Below, piece by piece: positions 40,367-48,694 of a stretch of 64,000 nt of DNA (the stretch's first letter is position 1; each line of letters begins with the position of its first letter). The notes under the pieces are model-generated. The model was not told where the DNA came from, did not search any database, and saw only the letters and a list, made by a program, of their open reading frames with translations. Position numbers and translations under genes: made by a program. The stretch is from NCBI RefSeq assembly GCF_004146235.1, contig NZ_SELO01000008.1:1-64000 (forward strand). The letters run 5' to 3'. Source of the DNA: Tropicimonas sp. IMCC6043. Lineage in GTDB: Bacteria; Pseudomonadota; Alphaproteobacteria; Rhodobacterales; Rhodobacteraceae.

Positions 40367-41037
40367 GACCGCCGTCCCGCGCTCATGTGCCGCTTGCGTC
40401 CGAAGCCGGGACGGCGCTCGACGACGAAACCGGCTTCGGACAGCGCGCGGCGCACATGGCCTGCCGCCGAATAGGTCGCGAAGCTGCCACCCGGCGCGGT
40501 GTGGCTGCCGACCTCGCTCATGAGATGGGCCTCCCAGAGCTCTGGGTTCTTGGCCGGCGAGAAGCCGTCGAGGAACCAGGCGTCGGCGCGGCCGTCCCAG
40601 GCGGCGAGGGTCACGCGGGCATCGCCGACGATCATCCGAGCGGTCACAGGGCCGATCCGGGCGTCGAATCCGTCCGGGTGCCAGGCCGCGAGGAGGTCTT
40701 TCGCCGGCGCCGCGAGTTCGGGAAAGGGCGCGAGCGCACGGGCGAGGTCGTCGCGGGCCAACGGAAAGGCCTCGAACCCGGTGTATGAAACTCCGTCAAC
40801 ACCGGCGGCGGCGGCGCAGTGCGCCAGCGCCAGCAGGTTCAGCCCGGTTCCGACGCCCAGTTCGGCGACACGAAACCCCGGCGCGAGGCGCGCCGGCAGG
40901 TCGTTGCCGTCGAGAAAGACATGGCGGGTCTCCGCCAATCCGTTATCGAGCGAAAAATAGGGGTCGTCGAAGCGGGACGAGACCGGGACATCGTCGTCGC
41001 GCCAGATTACCCCGCTGCTCTGGCTCTCTTCCGTCAC
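40363..41037 (-). CDS. mnmD: tRNA 5-methylaminomethyl-2-thiouridine methyltransferase (MnmD, the MnmC methyltransferase domain)
   Basis: The 224-residue protein corresponds to the N-terminal half of E. coli MnmC, which adds the last methyl group of mnm5s2U34 in tRNA. It shows SRFDDPYFSLDNGLAETRHV, the SAM motif VAELGVGTGLNLLALAH, and the family signature ADAWFLDGFSPAKNPELWEA. I use the GTG at 41037: from there the protein aligns with the E. coli N-terminus, and an ATG at 41070 would add 11 residues. Overlaps the EamA gene by four bases. A FAD oxidoreductase gene is divergent from it. Confidence 0.88.
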   Translation of the reverse strand: MTEESQSSGVIWRDDDVPVSSRFDDPYFSLDNGLAETRHVFLDGNDLPARLAPGFRVAELGVGTGLNLLALAHCAAAAGVDGVSYTGFEAFPLARDDLARALAPFPELAAPAKDLLAAWHPDGFDARIGPVTARMIVGDARVTLAAWDGRADAWFLDGFSPAKNPELWEAHLMSEVGSHTAPGGSFATYSAAGHVRRALSEAGFVVERRPGFGRKRHMSAGRRS

Positions 41038-41088
41038 TTGCCCTAGACCTCGCTGCAACGCGCGGACCATGTGTGAGAAGGGCATACC

Positions 41089-42135
41089 TTGGCAAGAGTG
41101 GATGTAACGGTTCGTGGCGCCGGGATCTTCGGCCTGGCCTGCGCCTGGGAAATGGCACGGCGAGGCGCGAAACTGCGCGTGATCGATCGCGAAGGCGTGT
41201 TCGCGGGATGCTCCGGAGGCCTTGTCGGCGCGCTTGCGCCGCATGTGCCGGAGCGGTGGAACGCCAAGAAGGACTTCCAGTTCGAGAGCCTCGTCATGGC
41301 CGAGTCGTTTTGGGGCGACATCGCCGCCGCCTCGAGGCTGGACCCGGGCTACGGGCGCACCGGGCGGCTGCAACCGATCCTCGACGACGAGGGCCTTGAG
41401 CGGGCGCGGGCGCGTGGCGAAGAGGCGAAGGCGCTCTGGAAGGGCAAGGCGGACTGGCAAGTGGTCCGGGCCGAAACATTCGGCGACTGGGCGCCCGCGA
41501 CGCCCACCGGATGGGTGATCCACGACACGCTGACCGCACGGCTGCACCCGCGCCGCGCCGGCGCTGCCCTCGCGGCGGCGGTCGAGGCTCTTGGCGGCGA
41601 GTTGGTCATCGGTGAGGGCGAGGACGAGGGGAAAGTGCTCTGGGCGACGGGCGCCGCAGGGCTTGCGGACCTGAGCGCGGATCTCGGCCGGACGGTCGGC
41701 GTGCCGATCAAGGGGCAGGCGGCGCTCCTGAAGCTCGACCGCCCGGAGGCACCCCAATACCTCGCGGATGCGACCCATGGTGTCCCACATGTCAACGGCA
41801 CGCTGGCGATCGGGTCGACCACAGAGCGGGAATTCGGCGACCCCATTGCCACGGATGGCCAGATCGACGCCGTGGTGGCGCGCGCGAAGGCGGCCTGCCC
41901 GGCGCTTGCGGAAGCGCCGGTGATCGCCCGCTGGGCGGGGCTGCGGCCGCGGTCGCGGAGCCGCGCACCGATGCTCGGACGCTGGCCGGGGCGCGACGGC
42001 AACTACGTGGCCAATGGCGGCTTCAAAATCGGGTTCGGCATGGCGCCGAAAGTCGCGCATGTGATGGCGGACCTGATCCTCGATGGATCGGAGACCGGGA
42101 TACCGGAGGGGTTCCGGGTCGAAGACAACCTCTGA
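41089..42135 (+). CDS. FAD-dependent oxidoreductase (DAO family), possible MnmC oxidase counterpart
   Basis: The 348-residue protein opens with a dinucleotide fold (VRGAGIFGLACAWEMARRGA, then a charged residue RVIDRE). It has the DAO-type regions GGLVGALAPHVPERW and a C-terminal GLRPRSRSRAPMLG followed by ANGGFKIGFGMAPKVAHVMA. E. coli MnmC carries such a domain fused to MnmD to remove the carboxymethyl group. Here the two are separate and divergently encoded, so a functional link is plausible but unproven; a D-amino-acid or glycine oxidase is an alternative. Start TTG 41089 with GAGAAGGG seven bases upstream; GTG 41098 is also possible. Confidence 0.75.
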   Translation: MARVDVTVRGAGIFGLACAWEMARRGAKLRVIDREGVFAGCSGGLVGALAPHVPERWNAKKDFQFESLVMAESFWGDIAAASRLDPGYGRTGRLQPILDDEGLERARARGEEAKALWKGKADWQVVRAETFGDWAPATPTGWVIHDTLTARLHPRRAGAALAAAVEALGGELVIGEGEDEGKVLWATGAAGLADLSADLGRTVGVPIKGQAALLKLDRPEAPQYLADATHGVPHVNGTLAIGSTTEREFGDPIATDGQIDAVVARAKAACPALAEAPVIARWAGLRPRSRSRAPMLGRWPGRDGNYVANGGFKIGFGMAPKVAHVMADLILDGSETGIPEGFRVEDNL

Positions 42136-42201
42136 TCGGGCGGAAATGTCCGGCAGGAGGCGATCGCCTGGCCGGGAGGTGTGCGTGAGTTGTCCGGGGA
42201 G

Positions 42202-42230
42202 GATCCCGGCCGACATGGCCGGCCGGGATC
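42202..42230. terminator. hairpin between convergent genes
   Basis: GATCCCGGCC and GGCCGGGATC form a ten-base perfect stem around GACATGGCC, between the convergent FAD oxidoreductase and the molybdopterin reductase. No T-tract. Confidence 0.55.
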
Positions 42231-42242
42231 GCATGGCAATGG

Positions 42243-44624
42243 TCAGACGGCTGGGTCGAATGCCGTCACGGCCGGAGCGGGCTCCTCGTATTTCTCGACC
42301 TGAACGATCGCCGTGCCCGCGATCGTTGCCTGCGCGAAGCGGGACGTCCGCGGTTCCTCGCGGGTCAGCACGTTGGGCGATCCGTACTTGTCCAGGGAGC
42401 CCAGCGTGCCGCCTTGCACCGGATCGTACCAGGCGCCCTCATGCAGGCATATCGTACCTGGCATGATGCCGTCGGTCACGACGGCCCCGGCGAGCACCTG
42501 CCCGCGATCGTTGAAGATCCGGACGATGTCGCCAGACTGGATTCCGCGCGCCGCGGCATCCTCGCTGTTGATCGTGACCGGCTCCCGGTCACTGACGGCA
42601 TAGTGCTTGCGCGCATCGGTGTTGCACATCTGCGAATGCAGCCGGTACATCGAATGCGCCGAGACCATCTGGAGCGGATAGGTGTCCGCCTGTGCGCTGC
42701 CCCTCCACTCGACGGGTTCGAGCCAGGTCGGATGCGCCGGGCAATCCTCGTCATACCCCATCTTGGCGACGGTCGGGGAAACGAATTCGAAGAGACCGGT
42801 CGCGGTGCCGAGCGGGTTGAGAAGAGGATCCTCCCGGAAATCGGCAAGCTGGACGACGTCGCCCTTACCCATCGGGAACTCGATCAGGCTCTCGCCTTCC
42901 CAGAACGTGTCGAAATCCGGCATTTCGACCGTCTTCGACATGCCGCGGGCCTCGTCATAGAGCATCCGCACCCAGTCCATCTCGGACTTGCCTTCGGTAT
43001 AGTCGCTGCCGAAGCCGAGCCGGTCGGCCAGGTCGCTCAGGATGTCGTAATCGGTCCGCGACTGGAATTGCGGATCGACCGCGGCATGGGAGCCGAGGAT
43101 CAGGTTGATCACCTGGCCGAGGTCGTTGCGCTCCAGATCGCTCGCGGCCGGAAGGACGATGTCGGCGAACTTGGCCGACGGCGTCCACCACGGATCCTGA
43201 ACGATGATCGTTTCGGGGGCCTGGAACGCCTTGACCACGAGGTTGGTGTCCTGGTGATGGGTGAACTGGTTGCCGCCCGAGGTGTAGACCAGCCGGATAT
43301 CAGGATAGGTGATATCCCGTCCCTTGCACTGGATCACCTTGCCCGGGTTGAGATAGGCATCGGTGAGGCAGGCGATCGGGAACGGATCCGGGATCGCGTT
43401 CGAGCCGCGCGGCGTCCCGCCGACCGACGGCATGTCCGCCCTCGGGAAGCCGATATCGCCGTAGTTCATGCCGAAATTGATGCCGCCACCAGGCAGGCCG
43501 ATCTGGCCGAGCATGGCCGCAAACGCAGCCAGCGCCCAGGGGCCCTGCTCGCCGTGGTGCTGTCGCTGGATCGACCAGCCGGAGACGATCTGGGTTCGCG
43601 TGCCCTGCATCTTGCGCACGAGCTCACGGATCGTGTCGGCCGGAACGCCGGTGATCTCGGCGGCCCACTCCGCGCTCTTGGGCTGTCCGTCTTGCTCACC
43701 GGTCAGGTAGGGCAGGAACGTGTCGAAACCGTAGGTGTAGTCCTCGAGGAAGGCAGCGTCGTGCAGGTTCTCGGTATAGAGCGTGTGCATCATTCCGAGC
43801 GCCAGCGCGGTGTCCGTGTTCGGGCGCACCGGAACCCAGCGGGCATCGAGGCTCTGGGCCGTTTCGCTCCTCACCGGGTCGATGACGATCACCTCGATCG
43901 GCGACTCTTTCAGCCCAAGCCAGGCCGCGGTCATGTAGCGTCCCGACAGGATGCGGGTGGTGACGGCGGGGTTGGCGCCCCAGATGACAACGAGCTTGGC
44001 GTTGTCGCGCACCACCGGCCAGTCGCTGGCAACCGTCGCACCCCAGGCGACGGTCGGCATGATCTCCGAGATCGCCTGGTTCGAGTAGTTGCCGAAGAAC
44101 TCCGCGCATCCGCCATACTGGTTGAGGAAACGCTGGAGCAAGGATTCGGTCTTGTAGAAATGGGCGTGGTTGCTGGCCCAGGAACTCTTGCCGCGGTGGA
44201 GCGAGGCATTGCCGTAGGTCGTCTTGACCCGTTCCAGCTCCTCGGCGACCAGATTGAGGGCCTCGTCCCAGCTCACCTCGACGAAATCGCCGCTGCCGCG
44301 GCCCGTCCGGTCGCTCGCCTCCCGCTTCTCGAGGAAGTCGCGGCGTACCGCGGGGGCCCGGACACGGGCACGGTTGTAGAGCCGGTCGGGCATAGAATCG
44401 ATCAGCACCCAGGGTTCGCCGACCTGCGGCAGGGCCTCGACGCCGACAACCTTGCCACCCTCCTTGATGAGGCGCATCGGGCCGATGCAGGTGTTGACCA
44501 GCACGCGGCCGTCCATCACGCCGCCGGCGCCCGACGCAGCCAGAGCCAGATGCGGCAGCATGGAGGCCACGATCACGCTTGACGTGCCGCCCTTGAGAAA
44601 CGCTCTTCGGCCAAACTCGGTCAT
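42243..44624 (-). CDS. Tat-exported molybdopterin oxidoreductase, DMSO/TMAO/biotin-sulfoxide reductase family
   Basis: The 793-residue protein starts [20 protein letters not shown], a twin-arginine signal. It lacks the N-terminal Fe-S cysteine motif, as in the DorA/TorA/BisC type. The Mo-ligand serine is likely in AEFFGNYSNQAISEIMP (DorA has GDYS). Further family motifs are VVIWGANPAVTT, GWSIQRQHHGEQGPWALAAF, GQIGLPGGGINFG and GGNQFTHHQDTN. AAGGA six bases upstream selects ATG 44624. Probable substrate: an S- or N-oxide in the periplasm. No cytochrome (torC/dorC) or chaperone (torD) gene is adjacent, so its electron donor is unknown. Confidence 0.9.
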   Translation of the reverse strand: MTEFGRRAFLKGGTSSVIVASMLPHLALAASGAGGVMDGRVLVNTCIGPMRLIKEGGKVVGVEALPQVGEPWVLIDSMPDRLYNRARVRAPAVRRDFLEKREASDRTGRGSGDFVEVSWDEALNLVAEELERVKTTYGNASLHRGKSSWASNHAHFYKTESLLQRFLNQYGGCAEFFGNYSNQAISEIMPTVAWGATVASDWPVVRDNAKLVVIWGANPAVTTRILSGRYMTAAWLGLKESPIEVIVIDPVRSETAQSLDARWVPVRPNTDTALALGMMHTLYTENLHDAAFLEDYTYGFDTFLPYLTGEQDGQPKSAEWAAEITGVPADTIRELVRKMQGTRTQIVSGWSIQRQHHGEQGPWALAAFAAMLGQIGLPGGGINFGMNYGDIGFPRADMPSVGGTPRGSNAIPDPFPIACLTDAYLNPGKVIQCKGRDITYPDIRLVYTSGGNQFTHHQDTNLVVKAFQAPETIIVQDPWWTPSAKFADIVLPAASDLERNDLGQVINLILGSHAAVDPQFQSRTDYDILSDLADRLGFGSDYTEGKSEMDWVRMLYDEARGMSKTVEMPDFDTFWEGESLIEFPMGKGDVVQLADFREDPLLNPLGTATGLFEFVSPTVAKMGYDEDCPAHPTWLEPVEWRGSAQADTYPLQMVSAHSMYRLHSQMCNTDARKHYAVSDREPVTINSEDAAARGIQSGDIVRIFNDRGQVLAGAVVTDGIMPGTICLHEGAWYDPVQGGTLGSLDKYGSPNVLTREEPRTSRFAQATIAGTAIVQVEKYEEPAPAVTAFDPAV

Positions 44625-45353
44625 GGGGGGTCCTTTCATAGAAAACCGGCCCGGCGGAACAGCGACGACCGTTCGCACGGGCCGGGGTGGTTGAGAATGC
44701 GCCGTTGGCAGAGAGGTCCGGCTGGCACCCGCACAGCGGGACGACGACAGGTTCCCAGGGAGGGAAGGACGCCGAATAGCACTCCAGACAGGAAAGAAAG
44801 CTGTGATCCCGCCGCATCCAGTCGAGGGACGCCGGAGGGGCCCGGTCGACATACCACGACACCCGCGGCTCTATCCGAGTCGTGTCCCATTCTCGCCGGG
44901 GATTTCCGAGCGAACATGTGACCACCGGCCTTTTCCCGCCGCGAATCTCACGCCGGGTCGTCTGCGACGACGCTCCCTAACCATACTCGCGCGAAGGGGA
45001 TTCGTCGATGTGACCGATATGTTTGCCCGACCGTTCGCGACGAAAGAAGCCTTCGAAGATACGGGATGTCGCGGCCGCCCGCGGGTGACCTTCCTGCCCG
45101 GCTCATGCAGGGGCGCTCAATCCGGGGAGGACCGCCAGCCGTTACCGCTGGTCGAGGGTGAAGAATCCGGTCTCGACCAACATTCCGACCGAGCCCTGCC
45201 TCAACAGGACGATCCTACAGCTGAACCTTCGGTCCGACAGGCCGTCAGTACGGTAGGCGGCCACGACGGGTCCGGAGAGGCGGCGAGTAGGTGATCGGTG
45301 ACGGCGAGGGGAGTCCCGAAGCCATCAATTTCGAGGCCAGCTTTTGACGAGAG
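44625..45353. other. 729-base region without a recognisable gene
   Basis: Upstream of the molybdopterin reductase and downstream (3') of the small secreted-protein gene. A plus-strand frame at 44803-45294 encodes 163 residues, but composition and sequence do not look like a protein family and it has no ribosome-binding site, so I do not call it. It may hold the reductase promoter near its left end. Degraded older genes are possible. Confidence 0.5.
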
Positions 45354-45638
45354 TCAGGAAGCGCAGGGGCCTGTCTTGGCGACCAAGAATTGCCCGGACA
45401 CTTCCCCATCACCGGACTGGATCAGATCCTGCCCGATCGCCTTGATTTCGTCGCGGTCGTATCCGGCCGCAAAGAGGTCGTCGACCAAGGCCTGAGACGG
45501 CTGGGAATTGTGAAAACGACAGTCATGGTCGGACATGATTTCCACGAACTGCGCCCGCCGCTCGGCGGTGACGCCCTGCGCGAAGGCACCAGTGGAAAAC
45601 GAAGCGATGCTGATGGCGAGCAAGAAAAGGCGTATCAA
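45354..45638 (-). CDS. small secreted protein, unknown
   Basis: The 94-residue product has a signal peptide (LFLLAISIASFSTGAFA) and a mature part (VTAERRAQFVEIMSDHDCRF ... SGDGEVSGQFLVAKTGPC) with two cysteines that may pair in the periplasm. GGGAGGA ends seven bases before a TTG at 45638, which I take as the start (M-IRLFLL). The ATG at 45659 lies upstream of that ribosome-binding site and would add MKREEVL. Not recognised. Confidence 0.6.
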   Translation of the reverse strand: MIRLFLLAISIASFSTGAFAQGVTAERRAQFVEIMSDHDCRFHNSQPSQALVDDLFAAGYDRDEIKAIGQDLIQSGDGEVSGQFLVAKTGPCAS

Positions 45639-45777
45639 AAGGACTTCCTCCCGTTTCATGTCACTGCCGATCCGTCTGTGACCCGGTCCGACAATGACAC
45701 TGTGTCATCCCAGTCCACGCCGGGCAACGAGCGGCATGTTTCGCTCGCCGGACGGTGTCAGCGAGATCCCTACCCTT

Positions 45778-46410
45778 TCAGCGCCGATCGAGCGTGCAGC
45801 ACCCCGACTGAACGCGCATTGTCCCCTCATCCTGCTCTAGCAGCACGACGCGCCAGCCGAAACTGCGGTCGGACATGCCGTCCGAACAGGCCGCGGCCTC
45901 GATGATGCCCGAAAGGCGTACCGCACCCTCGCCTGCTGCAAAACCGAAGAGCCGGTTTCCCGGCGGCAGTGGCGACGGCGCAGCCACCACCTGCATCTCT
46001 GAGCGCGTTTCTCCCATCCGATCAACGAAAACTGCACTGCCTTCGAAGCGGAGCGACCAGAACGGCTCAGTGCCGAAACAGCGCATCCCCTCGGGAATCG
46101 GCCCCGGCGGGAAGGGACGCTGCGCGAGATAGGCCATCGAGACCCAGCCGTCCGTTTCTCCCGCGCCGATCCGGCCCCAGCGGCCGGTAGTGTCGAGCGC
46201 AGTGACCTCGATTCCCGTCGCGTCGGGCGGCAGTGTGCCGAGGATCGGGGCCGAGGCGCCGGGTTCGGCGCGGATGTTCAGACTGTCATTCGCTGCCACG
46301 CCAGTCACGTCATGCAAGGTGGGAAGGACATCCTGCTGAGCCTGCGCCGGCATTCCGGCCAGCACGAGAAGGAGCGCAAGACGCCGCGCGGCCGCTGTCG
46401 GGTGGATCAT
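45778..46410 (-). CDS. secreted SH3-domain protein with a COG3650-like C-terminal domain
   Basis: The 210-residue protein has a signal peptide (to about residue 25, PAQAQQ), a bacterial SH3 domain (DSLNIRAEPGASAPILGTLP, then RWGRIGAGETDGWVSMAYL) and a C-terminal domain with RCFGTEPFWSLRFEGSAVFV and CSDGMSDRSFGWRVVL. GTEPFW is the hallmark of COG3650-type envelope proteins of unknown function. SH3b domains usually bind cell-wall peptides. GGGAGG precedes the ATG at 46410. Its start overlaps the stop of the gene upstream. Confidence 0.75.
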   Translation of the reverse strand: MIHPTAAARRLALLLVLAGMPAQAQQDVLPTLHDVTGVAANDSLNIRAEPGASAPILGTLPPDATGIEVTALDTTGRWGRIGAGETDGWVSMAYLAQRPFPPGPIPEGMRCFGTEPFWSLRFEGSAVFVDRMGETRSEMQVVAAPSPLPPGNRLFGFAAGEGAVRLSGIIEAAACSDGMSDRSFGWRVVLLEQDEGTMRVQSGCCTLDRR

Positions 46411-46757
46411 CGTTTCGCCTCCCAGGAAATAGAACTGCGCTTTCGGGTGAATTTCTTGCCCAGAAACCCGACAAGGACCAACCAAACGCTGAGCCAGAAC
46501 GGGTAGGCGATGTTCGAGAAATGCAGGTTGTAGTTGACGAAGGCATCGCCGCGGATCGCGTTCGCGCGCCGGCCGACGACATGGAACATAACGTAGGCAC
46601 CCAGCACGAAGATCATCAACTGCAGGATGTTCCTCAGCTGGCCGATAACGGCGTGGCTATGTGTCTTGCGCAGGCTCCGCAGCGTGGCGTGATGGATCGG
46701 GTCGGCGAGGCGGATCGCCGAGCGGAGACTGGTCTGCGGTATGGCGGCCTGGAACAT
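46407..46757 (-). pseudogene. truncated ABC-2 polysaccharide-export permease (KpsM-like), N-terminal part
   Basis: The 116-residue frame begins MFQAAIPQTSLRSAIRLADP and continues HHATLRSLRKTHSHAVIG and ILQLMIFVLGAYVMFHVVGR to AIRGD. This matches, from memory, the N-terminus of capsule-type ABC-2 permeases in Rhodobacterales. After AIRGD the similarity stops and an unrelated tail with one hydrophobic segment (YPFWLSVWLVLVGFLGKKF) leads to the stop. A normal permease is about 260 residues. Either a deletion remnant or a new two-helix protein. Overlaps the SH3-domain gene (ATGA). Next to cysQ-kdsB it points to a lost capsule locus. Confidence 0.5.
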
Positions 46758-46810
46758 CGGTGCGATGTGTCGCTTTCTGGCAGGTCGGGAGCATTTCTGA
46801 CAGGGATAAC

Positions 46811-46839
46811 TTGCCGTTCCCTTGACGCGCTACGATAAG
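46811..46839 (+). promoter_or_regulatory. candidate sigma70-like promoter for cysQ
   Basis: TTGCCG (46811-46816), 17 bases, GATAAG (46834-46839), about 50 bases before the cysQ ATG. Reasonable match to -35/-10 elements; not tested. Confidence 0.35.
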
Positions 46840-46889
46840 GGACGGCGACAGATCGATCAACGGACAGACCGGCCCCGAGGAGACCGCGC

Positions 46890-47693
46890 ATGGAACATGA
46901 CCGCCTGAGCACAGTGATCCGGCGCCTGGCGCTGGAAGCCGGGGACAGGATCATGGAGATCTACGATTCCGAGGATTTCGAGGTGCGTGCGAAGTCCGAC
47001 GCGAGCCCGGTGACCGAAGCTGACGAGGCCGCTGATGCGCTGATCGCCGCCGGGTTGGCGGAGGCGTTTCCCGATATCCTCGTGGTGACCGAGGAGCAGG
47101 CGGCCTCGCACGGGAAGTCAGCCGAGAGCTTCCTGATCGTCGACCCGCTCGACGGCACCAAGGAATTCGTCAAGCGGCGCGGCGAGTTCACCGTCAACAT
47201 CGCCTATGTCGAGAACGGCGTGCCGCTGCGCGGCGTGGTCTATGCGCCGGCCAAGGGGCGGCTCTTCTACACCGACGCCAGCGGCCAGTCGGTCGAGGAA
47301 ACCGGCGCGTTCGACAAGGAAACCCCCGGTCCGGTTCGCCCGATCCGTGTGTCGGAAAAGCCCGACAACGCGGCGCTGATGGTCGTGGCCTCAAAGTCGC
47401 ATCGCGACCAGGCGACGGACAACTACATCGCCCGCTATGCCGTGGCGGACATGACTTCGGCGGGCTCTTCGCTGAAGTTTTGCCTGGTGGCAGCCGGCGA
47501 GGCCGATCTCTACCCGCGACTCGGGCGCACGATGGAATGGGACACCGCAGCGGCGGACGCGGTGCTGCGCGGCGCCGGCGGGCGGATGGTCCGCTTCGAC
47601 GACCATTCCGAGTTCACCTATGGCAAGCCCGGCTACGAGAATCCGTTCTTCATCGCCTTCGCGCCAGGTGTGGAGCTGAAGCCCGCATCATGA
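46890..47693 (+). CDS. cysQ: 3'(2'),5'-bisphosphate nucleotidase CysQ
   Basis: CysQ hydrolyses PAP/PAPS and is an inositol-monophosphatase-family Mg2+ enzyme tied to sulfate assimilation. The 267-residue protein has SDASPVTEADEAAD, the metal site LIVDPLDGTKEFVKRRGEFT and the C-terminal GRTMEWDTAAADAVLRGAGG. GAGGAGA precedes the ATG. Its TGA overlaps the kdsB ATG. Pairing with kdsB is common near capsule loci, where PAPS- and CMP-linked donors are used. Confidence 0.93.
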   Translation: MEHDRLSTVIRRLALEAGDRIMEIYDSEDFEVRAKSDASPVTEADEAADALIAAGLAEAFPDILVVTEEQAASHGKSAESFLIVDPLDGTKEFVKRRGEFTVNIAYVENGVPLRGVVYAPAKGRLFYTDASGQSVEETGAFDKETPGPVRPIRVSEKPDNAALMVVASKSHRDQATDNYIARYAVADMTSAGSSLKFCLVAAGEADLYPRLGRTMEWDTAAADAVLRGAGGRMVRFDDHSEFTYGKPGYENPFFIAFAPGVELKPAS

Positions 47694-48490
47694 GCGTCCT
47701 GATCGTCATCCCCGCCCGCTACGCTTCGCATCGCTACCCCGGCAAACCGCTGGTGCCGCTCAGGGGCGTAACCGGCGAGGGACGGAGCCTGATCCGGCGC
47801 AGCTGGGAGGCGGCGATTGCGGTTTCGGGAATCGACCGTGTCGTGGTCGCCACCGATGACCGGCGCATCCGGGAAGAGGCGGAGGGGTTCGGAGCCGAGG
47901 TGGTGATGACCTCGGAAGCCTGCGCCAACGGCACTGAGCGCTGTGCGCAGGCGCATGCGCATCTCGGCGGCGACTACGAGATCGTCGTCAACCTGCAGGG
48001 CGACGCGCCGCTGACACCGGCCTGGTTCGTGTCGGACCTGGTCGCCGGGCTGCGCGCAGCGCCGGCGGCCGAGATCGCAACGCCGGTGCTTCGCTGCGAC
48101 GGACGGGCGCTGGCCGCGCTCAAGGGCGACAGAGCGGAGGGGCGGGTCGGCGGCACCACGGCCGTCTTCGACTCCGAGCACCGCGCGCTCTATTTTTCAA
48201 AGGAAGTTGTGCCCTACACGGCGACGGTCTATGCGCCGGCCGCGGAAACGCCGGTGTTTCATCATGTCGGCGTCTACGCCTATCGCGCCGACGCGCTGGC
48301 GGACTATCCCGGCTGGCCGCACGGGCCGTTGGAGGCGATGGAGGGGTTGGAACAGCTGCGCTTCCTGGAAAACGGGCGGCACGTTCTCTGCGTCGAGGTC
48401 GAGGCGCGCGGGCGGCAGTTCTGGGAGCTGAACAACCCCGAGGACGTGCCCCGGCTCGAGGCGATGATGGCGGAGATGGGGATCGAGTGA
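47690..48490 (+). CDS. kdsB: 3-deoxy-manno-octulosonate cytidylyltransferase
   Basis: KdsB activates KDO as CMP-KDO for lipopolysaccharide or capsule. The 266-residue protein has VIPARYASHRYPGKPLVPL, IVVNLQGDAPLTP, FDSEHRALYFSKEVVPY and HHVGVYAYRADALADY, followed by GPLEAMEGLEQLRFLENG. Slightly longer than the usual ~250. ATG 47690 overlaps the cysQ stop (ATGA). A capsule-specific paralogue (KpsU-like) cannot be excluded, and the neighbouring permease fragment would fit that. Confidence 0.9.
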   Translation: MSVLIVIPARYASHRYPGKPLVPLRGVTGEGRSLIRRSWEAAIAVSGIDRVVVATDDRRIREEAEGFGAEVVMTSEACANGTERCAQAHAHLGGDYEIVVNLQGDAPLTPAWFVSDLVAGLRAAPAAEIATPVLRCDGRALAALKGDRAEGRVGGTTAVFDSEHRALYFSKEVVPYTATVYAPAAETPVFHHVGVYAYRADALADYPGWPHGPLEAMEGLEQLRFLENGRHVLCVEVEARGRQFWELNNPEDVPRLEAMMAEMGIE

Positions 48491-48694
48491 GCCCCCATGC
48501 GCTCCGCAATGCCCCGAACCAGCCGGCAAAGCGTCGCCGAGCGGTCGGATTCGCGCGCAACTGTCGCTGCAACGCGGCAGATTCGGTGAGACAGTCCGCG
48601 CCGGAATCCGATAGGGTGCCGGCAAAATGAATTTGGCATGGGGCGGCCAGCGGCCGGGGATCCCGGCGGGCGGCTGCCCGACAAGGAAAGGACA

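Noticed and set aside
44803-45294. 163-codon plus-strand frame upstream of the molybdopterin reductase.
   Set aside because: No motifs, no ribosome-binding site, unusual composition rich in Pro/Arg/Ser, and other frames in the region are similarly open.
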